From assembly GCA_025358395.1 (NCBI GenBank), contig JANYJT010000222.1, positions 1 to 42,848 on the forward strand: a stretch of 42,848 nt of DNA. Direction: 5' to 3'. The position numbers and the translations under genes were made by a program. This document shows positions 21,172 through 28,242 of this stretch, piece after piece (within the stretch, counting starts at the first letter, position 1; the number at the start of each line of letters is the position of its first letter). Source of the DNA: Bacteroidia bacterium (GTDB lineage Bacteria > Bacteroidota > Bacteroidia > Bacteroidales > Prolixibacteraceae). The notes under the pieces were generated by a model. It was not told where the DNA came from and did not search any database. It saw only the letters and a program-made list of their open reading frames with translations.

Positions 21172-21408
21172 GCCACTGGAGCGGTAATGGCACTGCGCTC
21201 GGCCTGTAAGTATAGCAACATAATACACAAGTGATCTCGTATAATGCCCTGCATGGCAGACGTGGGGAACCTTGAAACTCCCCCACTACGAGGCAATAAT
21301 GGGAAATAAAGTGTGGGTGAATGCAGTAAGTCCCACCCCCAGTCTTGGGTATTATGTTGTTATCATCCGGAAACCGAGATATAGCGGGTTCGATTCCCGT
21401 CAGTGGCT
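21172..21408 (+). tRNA. tRNA-Thr(UGU) with a 164-nt intron
   Basis: Exon 1 21172-21208, intron 21209-21372, exon 2 21373-21408. Acceptor GCCACTG/CAGTGGC, D stem GCGG/CTGC, anticodon stem CTCGG/CCGAG, mature loop CCTGTAA (TGT at 34-36, C33), T arm GCGGG-TTCGATT-CCCGT, U73. Splice sites show the archaeal bulge-helix-bulge layout at 37/38 (bulges TAA and AAA, central helix CCTG/CCGG with one mismatch). The intron has a 15-bp basal helix (ATAGCAACATAATAC) and inner hairpins GTGGGG/CCCCAC and CTCGTA/TACGAG. Confidence 0.88.
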
Positions 21409-21496
21409 TCCGACATCGTTCGGACATTCCTGAACATAGTTCAGGTGGAACGGGGCGTGTCGGGGGAAACCCAGATAATCCGCAAAGAAACAAAAT

Positions 21497-21571
21497 GGGT
21501 TCGTCGTATAGCCCGGCCTAGTACGCGGGACTTTTAATCCCGTTACGGGGGTTCGAATCCCCCCGATCCCA
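21497..21571 (+). tRNA. tRNA-Lys(UUU)
   Basis: Acceptor GGGTTCG/CGATCCC with one T-T mismatch at 4-69, anticodon CGGGA-CTTTTAA-TCCCG, T arm GGGGG-TTCGAAT-CCCCC, A73. Three bases separate it from tRNA-Asp, so both come from one transcript. Confidence 0.94.
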
Positions 21572-21574
21572 TGT

Positions 21575-21646
21575 GCCCTTATAGTATAGTGATTAGTATG
21601 CATCCCTGTCACGGATGAGACTCGGGTTTTATTCTCGGTGAGGGCG
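21575..21646 (+). tRNA. tRNA-Asp(GUC) with degenerate T-loop
   Basis: Acceptor GCCCTTA/TGAGGGC, anticodon CATCC-CTGTCAC-GGATG, G73 as in other Asp tRNAs. The T-arm is TCGGG-TTTTATT-CTCGG: C56 is replaced by T, which would disturb the G19-C56 contact between D and T loops. Otherwise complete. Confidence 0.88.
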
Positions 21647-21665
21647 TATAATAAGGAGATCTGAT

Positions 21666-21851
21666 ATGGAACCTTGGCATTGCATGTGTCCAACCTGTGA
21701 AGAAAACATTTATACTGGTGTTGACTCATATAGAAGGGATTGTTCTGTAGGAACGATCCGTAAATATCGTAATGAAGTAGATAACGATGATGGAACTTGC
21801 GGGACATGTCCGTATTATTTTGATCATTATCCAACAGAAGATGAAATATAA
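21666..21851 (+). CDS. Cys-rich small protein, 61 aa
   Basis: MEPWHCMCPTCEENIYTG, later RDCSVG and GTCGTCPYYFDHYP. Two pairs C-x-C-x2-C and C-x2-C-P suggest a zinc knuckle related to the other CPxxF proteins here. ATG after AAGGAGATCTGAT. Followed by thyA with its own site, probably same transcript. Confidence 0.6.
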   Translation: MEPWHCMCPTCEENIYTGVDSYRRDCSVGTIRKYRNEVDNDDGTCGTCPYYFDHYPTEDEI

Positions 21852-21863
21852 TATGGAGATATC

Positions 21864-22574
21864 ATGCGAATAATTCGAGCACCCAGTATCGGAAATGCAC
21901 ACGAACAAGTCATACGGATGATTCTTGAAAAAGGTAGTATTGTTCAAACAGAAGATAAGGACGCAACCATTGAGTTTGAAGAAATTGCAATGCAAGTAGA
22001 CACACCATTATCAGAGCCAATGGTAAGCAGCCACTCTCGATTGCAGTGCAAGTTCGTAGAACAGTATGCAAACGATTTACTGCACGGATCACACGCTGTA
22101 TTCGAATATGATTATCATGGACGATTATTTGACTGGGGTGAAAAACTATTGGTGTACGGAGAACCAGTACATGTAAACCAAATAGATTATATCGTAGAAA
22201 AACTACGAGAATCCCCGAACTCTCGTAGAGCAGTAGCAATCACATGGAATCCAGTAACTGACGAGAAACTTAAAGATTGCCCATGTTTACAACTGGTACA
22301 ATGTGTTATAAAAAATGAAAAACTACATATGAGAGTCGTATTCCGTTCAAATGATATGCTGACGGCTGCAGGAGCAAATATGTATGCGCTTGTAGGGCTT
22401 CAAAAATATATTGCAGATAAATTAGATATACCATGCGGAACGTATACTCATATATCACTGATTCCACATATTTACTATATGCGGGATATTCACGATATTG
22501 AACCTTATTGTGGGAAAGGCAAATTGTTCAAACCCATAAATGAGATCTGTCGTGCATGTAAGAAATGCGAATAA
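21864..22574 (+). CDS. thyA: Thymidylate synthase (archaeal ThyA type)
   Basis: 236 aa, makes dTMP from dUMP with methylene-folate or methanopterin cofactor. Seen: catalytic C141 in DCPCLQL, dUMP-binding R161-S-N-D in FRSNDMLTAAGANMYALVGL, and THISLIPHIYYMRD at the end of the fold. Shorter than bacterial ThyA, like archaeal members. Unusual: a C-terminal cluster C216, C229, C232, C235 (ICRACKKCE), which could bind a metal and which I do not know from the family. GGAGATATC precedes ATG. Nucleotide synthesis genes are typical cargo of viruses and plasmids with their own replication. Confidence 0.9.
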   Translation: MRIIRAPSIGNAHEQVIRMILEKGSIVQTEDKDATIEFEEIAMQVDTPLSEPMVSSHSRLQCKFVEQYANDLLHGSHAVFEYDYHGRLFDWGEKLLVYGEPVHVNQIDYIVEKLRESPNSRRAVAITWNPVTDEKLKDCPCLQLVQCVIKNEKLHMRVVFRSNDMLTAAGANMYALVGLQKYIADKLDIPCGTYTHISLIPHIYYMRDIHDIEPYCGKGKLFKPINEICRACKKCE

Positions 22575-22593
22575 CTAATGGTGGATAACAGAA

Positions 22594-22698
22594 ATGTCAC
22601 GCACAAGACGCATTTACAACGATACAAAAAGATGGTTAAACATCACGATCAAAACAGGCAGGAGGCCCATGGCTTTAGCCAAAATTAAGATTACATGA
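22594..22698 (+). CDS. 34-aa basic ORF ending at the tRNA
   Basis: ATG after GGTGGATAACAGAA. MSRTRRIYNDTKRWLNITIK, RRPMALAKIKIT. An internal AGGAGGCCC-ATG could start a 9-codon variant. The TGA is directly followed by tRNA-Tyr. Product unknown. Confidence 0.4.
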   Translation: MSRTRRIYNDTKRWLNITIKTGRRPMALAKIKIT

Positions 22699-22778
22699 CC
22701 GGAAGTGTCAGAGTGGCTAATGAGGGCGACTGTAGATCGTCTGGGCAACCATCGCAGGTTCAAATCCTGCCTTCCGGA
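22699..22778 (+). tRNA. tRNA-Tyr(GUA) with long variable arm
   Basis: Acceptor CCGGAAG/CTTCCGG (C1-G72, the archaeal/eukaryal Tyr pair), anticodon stem GGCGA/TCGTC with loop CTGTAGA, T arm GCAGG-TTCAAAT-CCTGC, A73. The variable region is 12 nt and folds as TGG-GCAA-CCA with a GNRA loop, so this is a class II tRNA. Archaeal tyrosine tRNAs are normally class I; class II Tyr is a bacterial trait. Confidence 0.92.
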
Positions 22779-22797
22779 TATAATTTTACAAAAGATA

Positions 22798-22860
22798 TTT
22801 AATCTCACGCAACAAAACAGAATATAGCGCATCATGCGTAAAGGAAACGTGAGAATTAAA
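22798..22860 (+). ncRNA. Stem-loop element after tRNA-Tyr
   Basis: TTTAATCTCACG (22798) pairs over 12 bp with CGTGAGAATTAAA (22848; one bulged A) and encloses CGCAT-C-ATGCG (22828-22838). It starts 19 nt after the tRNA. It may be a small RNA or a terminator-like structure; no T-run follows. Confidence 0.45.
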
Positions 22861-22914
22861 TGTTAGAACTTTTAGGGTAGGGAGTTTCAAAGAATAGTAT
22901 AGGGGATTATTCAT

Positions 22915-23184
22915 ATGCACATAGACGCTTTAAAAAAATCAATGATCGAAGTGTTACCGATTTATGGGATATTAAGTACAATACTAGTTGCGGCAGCATA
23001 TCAAGCAGGAAATATCCTGTCTACTAAAGGCGGATCAGATTTTGTTATACTAACATTATTTTTCACATTTATGATGTTTTTATCAACCCATTATTTTGCG
23101 TACAAAGTTGCAGAAATATACTATATCGATAAAATAGAACAAGTAAACGAATCGTTTTCAAGATATGATGGAGCAATTATATGA
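22915..23184 (+). CDS. Small membrane protein, 89 aa
   Basis: Two hydrophobic helices (YGILSTILVAAAYQAG, FVILTLFFTFMMFLSTHYFA) and a charged end. ATG after GGGGATTATTCAT. Overlaps fcl by 4 nt (ATATGA), so it is co-translated with GDP-fucose synthase; possibly a membrane partner of surface sugar synthesis. Confidence 0.6.
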   Translation: MHIDALKKSMIEVLPIYGILSTILVAAAYQAGNILSTKGGSDFVILTLFFTFMMFLSTHYFAYKVAEIYYIDKIEQVNESFSRYDGAII

Positions 23185-24119
23185 AAAAAACTGATAAAAT
23201 TTATGTAGCAGGTCATAGGGGGATGGTCGGTTCAGCATTCGTGCGTGAACTTAAAAGTCGAGGGTATATAAATATCCTAACACAAACACATTCAGAACTA
23301 GATCTGAAAGATAAAAATAAAGTAGACCTGTTCTTTCATAACAATAAACCGGATTACGTAATTCTTGCGGCTGCAAAAGTCGGAGGAATAAAAGCGAATA
23401 TGCTGCACAACTCTGAATTCTTATTAACGAATAGCACAATCCAAAATAATATTATATCGGCATGTCACGAGTATAAAGTTAAAAAGTTAGTAATGCTCGG
23501 TAGTTCGTGTATATATCCGGCACAATGCAAGCAACCTATTAAAGAAGATTACTTATTAACCGGAGCACTTGAACCGACAAACGAAGGATATGCACTTGCA
23601 AAAATATCCGGATTAAAACTAGCTCAATATTATAACCGTGAATTCGGTCTGCAGGTATTATGTCCGATGCCATGTAACTTATACGGTAAAAATGACAACT
23701 ACGACCCCGAAAATTCACATGTTTTATCGGCGTTAGTAAAGAAATTCGTAGATGCAAAAGACGACAAGAAACAGAGCATAACTATGTGGGGCACAGGAAT
23801 CGCGCGCAGAGAATTCTTAAACGTAGATGATGCAGTCTGTGCAATCTTATTAGCAATGGATAAATGGAATTCTCCGGAAATCATCAATATAGGTAGTGGA
23901 GACGATATTACAATCAAAGAACTTGCGAGTTTAGTCGCTCTCGAAACTAAATATAAGGGGGAAATCATATGGGATTCGTCAATGCCCGATGGCATGTTAT
24001 TAAAATGTTTAGATATAAGTAAAATCAAATCACTTGGATTTAAACCAAATGTTTACCTGCGCGATGGAATCAGCGATATGATAAAAGAATACAGATCATT
24101 AAAACAAAAATCAATATAA
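23181..24119 (+). CDS. fcl: GDP-L-fucose synthase
   Basis: 312-aa SDR epimerase-reductase that turns GDP-4-keto-6-deoxymannose into GDP-L-fucose. Seen: G11-x2-G14-x2-G17 in AGHRGMVGSAF, S108-S-C-I-Y-P, catalytic Y137-x3-K141 (YALAK), PCNLYGKNDNYDPENSHVLS typical of the family, and LNVDDA. Length normal. Works after Gmd (1370-2401), although 21 kb away. A long non-coding gap follows. Confidence 0.95.
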   Translation: MKKTDKIYVAGHRGMVGSAFVRELKSRGYINILTQTHSELDLKDKNKVDLFFHNNKPDYVILAAAKVGGIKANMLHNSEFLLTNSTIQNNIISACHEYKVKKLVMLGSSCIYPAQCKQPIKEDYLLTGALEPTNEGYALAKISGLKLAQYYNREFGLQVLCPMPCNLYGKNDNYDPENSHVLSALVKKFVDAKDDKKQSITMWGTGIARREFLNVDDAVCAILLAMDKWNSPEIINIGSGDDITIKELASLVALETKYKGEIIWDSSMPDGMLLKCLDISKIKSLGFKPNVYLRDGISDMIKEYRSLKQKSI

Positions 24120-24442
24120 TATCATTTTTCTGCATATGCATACAGTGAATTTAATATGTTTTATCCTAAAGAATATATAAAGTATATAAGCATTATTAAA
24201 ATAAATATTTATACTATTAATTTCAAACTCCGTTACTACAAAGAACCTCTTTAAGAAATAATCAATATCAAATATTATGCATATGCATTTAAATAACCAA
24301 TAAATTTATTCCCGGTCAACGCGGGTCAGGTATTCTATATATAATTTGAGTTTTATTTATAATTATATCTGTCGAACTTACGATAAAAATACGCAAAATA
24401 TACAAAATTATTAAATAATATCAGGTATCACTTATAATGAGT
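24120..24442. promoter_or_regulatory. AT-rich spacer with two TGCATATGCA palindromes
   Basis: No gene. TGCATATGCA lies at 24131-24140 and 24278-24287; the second is followed directly by TTTAAATAA, a TATA-type box, so the palindrome sits where a BRE or operator would. Other TATA-like runs (AATATATAAAGTATATAAG) occur between. The following transcript would begin with tRNA-Asn. Confidence 0.5.
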
Positions 24443-24532
24443 GCCACCTTGACGCAGTTGGTAGCGTTCCGGGCTGTTAAAGATAAAACTACAGAAACTC
24501 GGCAGTCGAAGGTTCGAGTCCTTCAGGTGGCG
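24443..24532 (+). tRNA. tRNA-Asn(GUU) with a 17-nt intron
   Basis: Exon 1 24443-24479, intron 24480-24496, exon 2 24497-24532. Acceptor GCCACCT/AGGTGGC, anticodon stem CCGGG/CTCGG, mature loop CTGTTAA, G73. The splice region is a textbook bulge-helix-bulge: central helix CTGT/ACAG, 3-nt bulges TAA and AAA, so splicing endonuclease cuts after A37 and before A38. Confidence 0.95.
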
Positions 24533-24558
24533 TAATCCAGTATGGAGTTAAATTTAAT

Positions 24559-25032
24559 ATGACTGACAAACAAACACTCGGAAATGGATTAATCCCTGCA
24601 AAACCGTACTATGCAATCTATAAAAATGCAGGTAATGCATTGCTTTATGATGATGCACCTAAACGGTTCATGTACATTGACACTTGCGAAACATGCAGAC
24701 ATAAATTAGAAGGTGCAGAAAATGGTGGGCGTATTGATCTTGCAGAAGCAACACAAGAAAATATATGGTATTACTGCACGCACCCAGACTTCACAGGGTG
24801 GCCGAAACGTATCGGTCAGATAGAGAAAACAAAAGAGATCCCAAGTTTCTGCCCATTAGAATCATTAGTGTATGTTAACGATTCGATCATTAAAATCACT
24901 GCGGATGAAGATAAGGGCAAAAAAGAACGGGCAAAGAAAGTGGCCGTAACGAAAAACGATACTGTAGAACAATCTGAAGTGCCGAAAGACATTCCGGTTA
25001 TTCAGCCACTTACAGAGCCTAAAACAGAATAA
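24559..25032 (+). CDS. Cys protein with IPxxCPL end and charged tail
   Basis: 157 aa. CETCRHKLEGAENGG, then WYYCTHPDFTGWPKR, then IPSFCPLESL: the same C-x2-C ... C ... CPL order as at 20014 and 31367, here with longer loops. The last 50 residues are a charged, disordered tail (DKGKKERAKKVAVTKND). GGAGTTAAATTTAAT precedes ATG. Function unknown; a zinc domain is likely. Confidence 0.6.
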   Translation: MTDKQTLGNGLIPAKPYYAIYKNAGNALLYDDAPKRFMYIDTCETCRHKLEGAENGGRIDLAEATQENIWYYCTHPDFTGWPKRIGQIEKTKEIPSFCPLESLVYVNDSIIKITADEDKGKKERAKKVAVTKNDTVEQSEVPKDIPVIQPLTEPKTE

Positions 25033-25036
25033 TCTC

Positions 25037-25043
25037 TTTTTTT
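25037..25043 (+). terminator. T-run terminator
   Basis: T7 five bases after the stop, flanked by TCTC/GAGA that could pair around it. Confidence 0.5.
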
Positions 25044-25086
25044 GAGAGAAAGTATAAATCATATAACATCTAACATTATTATCAGC

Positions 25087-25162
25087 AGTAAGGTGGGGAA
25101 GTCTGGTTTATCCCGGTAGACTCATGATCTATAGGTCAGCAGTTCAAATCTGCTCCTTACTA
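25087..25162 (+). tRNA. Initiator-type tRNA-Met(CAU)
   Basis: Acceptor AGTAAGG/CCTTACT with A1-U72 as in archaeal initiators, D-arm GGGA...TCCC, loop CTCATGA, AGGTC variable loop, T arm AGCAG-TTCAAAT-CTGCT, A73. The anticodon stem is GTAGA/TCTAT and lacks the three G-C pairs at 29-31/39-41 that mark initiators in all domains. Therefore initiator-like rather than proven initiator. Confidence 0.88.
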
Positions 25163-25186
25163 TGTCCTAAATAAAGGGCGGTATTT

Positions 25187-25258
25187 GCACTCATAGCGAA
25201 GTGGCATCGCGCTCGCTTTACATGCGAGAAATCGTCGGTTCAATCCCGACTGGGTGCA
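25187..25258 (+). tRNA. tRNA-Val(UAC)
   Basis: Acceptor GCACTCA/TGGGTGC, D stem GCGA/TCGC, anticodon CTCGC-TTTACAT-GCGAG, T arm GTCGG-TTCAATC-CCGAC, A73. Regular. Confidence 0.95.
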
Positions 25259-25261
25259 TCA

Positions 25262-25334
25262 GGGCGCATAGGTCAGTTGGTAGACCACTCGGCTCATAAC
25301 CGAGATGTCACCGGTTCGAACCCGGTTGTGCCCA
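25262..25334 (+). tRNA. tRNA with CAU anticodon (elongator Met or Ile2)
   Basis: Acceptor GGGCGCA/TGTGCCC, D stem GGTC/GACC, anticodon CTCGG-CTCATAA-CCGAG, T arm ACCGG-TTCGAAC-CCGGT, A73. CAU can be elongator Met, or Ile2 if C34 is changed to agmatidine; sequence alone does not decide. Confidence 0.93.
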
Positions 25335-25337
25335 TGA

Positions 25338-25408
25338 GCGTCGTTAGTACAGAGGTAGTATTCTTGGCTTCCAACCAAGTGACGCGGGTTCGATTCCCGC
25401 ATGGCGCA
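25338..25408 (+). tRNA. tRNA-Gly(UCC)
   Basis: Acceptor GCGTCGT/ATGGCGC (two G-T pairs), anticodon CTTGG-CTTCCAA-CCAAG, T arm GCGGG-TTCGATT-CCCGC, A73. Three bases after the CAU tRNA, last gene of the four-tRNA run. Confidence 0.95.
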
Positions 25409-25436
25409 TCCCAGAAATGGGAAAAGGAAGGGGTAA

Positions 25437-25676
25437 ATGGATTTATCTGATAAAATAAACTCGTTACTATTTTACATATTTGAATCCGTTTCATTATTAT
25501 TTTTTGTAGTTATACCGGATTATTTAATATACCTTATGTGTAAAGATACATTCCATCTTGAACAGAGGATCACATTATTAATACTTACGATTACTACATT
25601 AATTATAATATGGTTGCTTATAAGCATACTGATATCGTTCAGTGAAGAAGGTGTAAAAATAAGCGACAGAAGTTAA
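25437..25676 (+). CDS. Small membrane protein, 79 aa
   Basis: ATG after GGAAGGGGTAA. Two long hydrophobic helices (LLFYIFESVSLLFFVVIPDY, ITLLILTITTLIIIWLLISI) with a short charged end. Stop lies 1 nt before the next frame. Unknown function. Confidence 0.55.
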   Translation: MDLSDKINSLLFYIFESVSLLFFVVIPDYLIYLMCKDTFHLEQRITLLILTITTLIIIWLLISILISFSEEGVKISDRS

Positions 25677-25692
25677 TATGAGGAGAATAACA

Positions 25693-26748
25693 ATGCTAAA
25701 AAAATTATTTATTACAATGATTGTGCTATCAGCACTAGTATTGTCGGTCACAGCAATACCTGCTTTTATTCCGACATCAACTACAGAACCGATGCAAACT
25801 CCGGGAAATATGTCTATCACAACAGATTCCCCCCCAGAAATTGCGATTCAGAATATCACTATCACTGAAGTTACACCAGTTCCGACTGCTACAAGTATTC
25901 CAACACTTGCAAGTATGGCAAATGCGCGAGAATTAGGCACTGGTACATTATATCCTAACTATAAAGTGGCAGAGATCGTCATGAATACAGGTGACGGAAT
26001 GGGTGCGTTATACATTCAGGATCTATGTCATCACAACTTAATCAGCAAAGAGTTTACAGTACAGGAAGTAAAGAACCTGAAAAACATCCAGTTCACAAAT
26101 GCAAACTTAGTATCAAAAGAGTTTACAGAACTGTTTGATAAAGTCGGGAACGTAACTACATATGAATTAGATCCAAGTGGGCAGTGGGATAAACGAATGA
26201 AACCCGGATTCTATGTAGTAATCTTGCTTGATGGAAACAATGGACAACCAGAATATGCAGTAGTCCAGATCAAAGAAAACTATCGTAATGATATAATCTT
26301 CATTGGGCATGCAGTATCAATGGGAGATGGAAAAACACAAGTTGTATCAAGTCCGACATGTCCACAAGTAACAACATTCAGTCTTGAAAGATTCTTAGAT
26401 AGTATCTACTGGTTCAAAGTCAAGAATACTGACAATGTTCCGAAATGGATAAATGTCCAGTACACAGTGCAATATCAAAAAGAAGTTAAGTGTGAACCCC
26501 AAGATCCAGTCGAATGTCGTGGAAAATACTGTGTACAAGTTCATCATCCGAAACCACAGAAATGCTACGAAGATGCAACACTGATCAAAGAAATGTATCT
26601 ACCGCAGTATGCAAAAATAGGTACATCCATGCACGTAGGATTCATCGATTATGATACAAAACACAAAGACTCAAAACTAGTTGATGTTAAAGTGGTGTCA
26701 TGTAAAGACGTAAAACACGATCAGCCGATTCAAAAAGAACCGGTTTAA
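25693..26748 (+). CDS. Exported protein with N-glycosylation sequons
   Basis: 351 aa from the ATG after GAGGAGAATAACA (ATG 25678 also in frame, with no site). Signal peptide KLFITMIVLSALVLSVTA, then a Thr/Pro-rich linker, then a mixed domain of about 250 residues with many Cys in the C-terminal third (CEPQDPVECRGKYCVQ). Sequons NMS, NIT and NVT lie in the linker and domain. Probably secreted or surface-bound and a possible substrate of AglB. No family recognised. Confidence 0.7.
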   Translation: MLKKLFITMIVLSALVLSVTAIPAFIPTSTTEPMQTPGNMSITTDSPPEIAIQNITITEVTPVPTATSIPTLASMANARELGTGTLYPNYKVAEIVMNTGDGMGALYIQDLCHHNLISKEFTVQEVKNLKNIQFTNANLVSKEFTELFDKVGNVTTYELDPSGQWDKRMKPGFYVVILLDGNNGQPEYAVVQIKENYRNDIIFIGHAVSMGDGKTQVVSSPTCPQVTTFSLERFLDSIYWFKVKNTDNVPKWINVQYTVQYQKEVKCEPQDPVECRGKYCVQVHHPKPQKCYEDATLIKEMYLPQYAKIGTSMHVGFIDYDTKHKDSKLVDVKVVSCKDVKHDQPIQKEPV

Positions 26749-26750
26749 TC

Positions 26751-26758
26751 TTTTTTTT
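26751..26758 (+). terminator. T-run terminator
   Basis: T8 two bases after the stop of the exported protein gene. Confidence 0.55.
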
Positions 26759-26783
26759 ATAAAAAATAGGAGTTGAACTATAT

Positions 26784-27110
26784 TTGGTACGTAATGGATT
26801 GGCGACAAAAGTAAATTCACGTATAACATTGACTGCAAAATATGGGGGGATGCATTTCCCGAAAGGGGGCAACTTCATAGGAAGAACATTATTATTCACT
26901 GATGTAATATCATTCCCGAAAGGCGAACTGATAACAAATCATATGTGGGCACAAACGAACAACTATTTACAATATGAATGCTTAATAAATGGAGATATCG
27001 TAAGATTAGTAGGAACCGTAATAAAATATTATAAATATAGTGATATAAAACCAAAAAAAGATTTCTCGATTGAAATAATATCATGTGAAAAGGTAAATCC
27101 AGATGAATAG
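26784..27110 (+). CDS. Hypothetical protein, OB-like, 108 aa
   Basis: UUG start after AGGAGTTGAACTATAT. Strand-rich: HFPKGGNFIGRTLLFTDVIS, then INGDIVRLVGTVIKYYKYSD, then FSIEIISCEKV. The GDIVRLVGTVIKY strand pair is like that of OB folds, so nucleic-acid binding is possible. Overlaps the next ATG. Confidence 0.5.
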   Translation: MVRNGLATKVNSRITLTAKYGGMHFPKGGNFIGRTLLFTDVISFPKGELITNHMWAQTNNYLQYECLINGDIVRLVGTVIKYYKYSDIKPKKDFSIEIISCEKVNPDE

Positions 27111-27350
27111 AAAATGTGTTATCTGCAACGAACCGATTCCTAACAAACCAATAAATGATTTTCTAAAATGGATATTATCCAACCATCATACTGGAATATA
27201 CAAAAAAAGAAGTGGTGCAAACATATATCAACGGGAACATCATATTTCTGTATAGATCATACTCCTAAACAAAAAGCGGATGCTATTTGGTTATTAATAC
27301 ATCGTGTTGATCCGCACAAAAAGAGTAGATTTGAAAACATAATAAAGTGA
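27103..27350 (+). pseudogene. Zinc-binding ORF split at an A7 tract
   Basis: ATG 27103 (after AAAGGTAAATCCAG) reads NRKCVICNEPIPNKPINDFL and reaches HHTGIYKK; at seven A residues (27200-27206) the meaningful frame shifts by one and continues KKWCKHISTGTSYFCIDHTP to the TGA at 27350. Joined, it has C-x2-C plus C-x-H/C-x2-H, a complete zinc site; neither half has one alone. Restoring it needs one additional A or a -1 shift. The second half alone would start at ATG 27168. Confidence 0.6.
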
Positions 27351-27359
27351 GGAGAAACA

Positions 27360-27902
27360 ATGTCAATAAGATCACGTTACAGTCAGGACTCGTACGTTCA
27401 AAACCGACCATTAGGACATGCGGGTTCACGCAGGAACAGAGTTCCATCCCCGATTCCACCAGAAGCAATGGTTCCCGGGGACGCCCCGATACAGTCTGTA
27501 GATTTCTGTGAAGCATGTAAAAAATGCCCGTATAAATTACTTGTAGAAAAAGCACTCGTAAATACAGAAGAACAACCGCAGACAGCAAAACATCCAATGC
27601 AGGAACTCACCTTGAAACCTACTACGCAGGAAGTTAAAGAACCCGAAAAACAAGCGGGTTTATTTAAACGGTTTTCAATGTATGTAGCGAAGAATCAATC
27701 TGCAAACAAAGCCGCAGGTGAAACGACATTAACCGAAGACTTAATGAGTTTCGGAAAAACATATGGGAAAGGATTAAGTGATGGTGCAGCGAAAGTAGCT
27801 AACGAAGAAATTGCAAAAATAGACAAAAAAAGATCAACACAACGATCTGCAAAAGATGATGACGACATGATTGATTTCTTTTCAGGAAAACGGAAAAAAT
27901 AA
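27360..27902 (+). CDS. Hypothetical protein, 180 aa, with CEACKKC
   Basis: Disordered Arg/Pro-rich start (SRRNRVPSPIPPEAMVPGDA), one Cys knuckle FCEACKKCPYK near residue 48, then charged linkers and a helical end with DDDDMIDFFSGKRKK. ATG after GTGAGGAGAAACA. Composition suggests a structural or scaffold protein. No family recognised. Confidence 0.6.
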   Translation: MSIRSRYSQDSYVQNRPLGHAGSRRNRVPSPIPPEAMVPGDAPIQSVDFCEACKKCPYKLLVEKALVNTEEQPQTAKHPMQELTLKPTTQEVKEPEKQAGLFKRFSMYVAKNQSANKAAGETTLTEDLMSFGKTYGKGLSDGAAKVANEEIAKIDKKRSTQRSAKDDDDMIDFFSGKRKK

Positions 27903-27903
27903 C

Positions 27904-27912
27904 TTTTTTTTT
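27904..27912 (+). terminator. T-run terminator
   Basis: T9 directly after the stop (TAAC then T9). Confidence 0.55.
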
Positions 27913-27933
27913 ACAATTATTTGGGGTGATAAG

Positions 27934-28212
27934 ATGAAATCCGTTAAGTTATACAAGAAATTATGGAAAAAATTTGGGAAAAAACACCAAATTGATCGCT
28001 TAATAGAAGAACAAGTCGAACTAATAAAATCATTATTAAAAGCACGTAGGAATAAGAAGAAACACACCCCTGCAATCATAGAAGAATTAGCAGATGTTCA
28101 GGTATGTGTAAACCAGTTAAAATGGTACTTAAAGAAAAAAGGTGTATATCATAAAGTAAAACCTATGCGAAAATATAAGTTAAACAAAATAAAAAAGTTA
28201 TATCTTAAATAA
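27934..28212 (+). CDS. MazG-like nucleotide pyrophosphohydrolase
   Basis: 92 aa from the ATG after TTGGGGTGATAAG. The alpha-helical MazG/all-alpha NTP pyrophosphatase pattern is present: EEQVELIKSLLKARR for the first metal-binding E-x2-E/Q helix and IIEELADVQVCVNQL for the E-E-x2-D helix. A strongly basic tail follows. Such enzymes clean the nucleotide pool and are frequent in phages. One acidic residue of the first motif is replaced, so activity needs test. Confidence 0.75.
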   Translation: MKSVKLYKKLWKKFGKKHQIDRLIEEQVELIKSLLKARRNKKKHTPAIIEELADVQVCVNQLKWYLKKKGVYHKVKPMRKYKLNKIKKLYLK

Positions 28213-28242
28213 TATGTATATACCCAAAACCGGAACTCTTAA

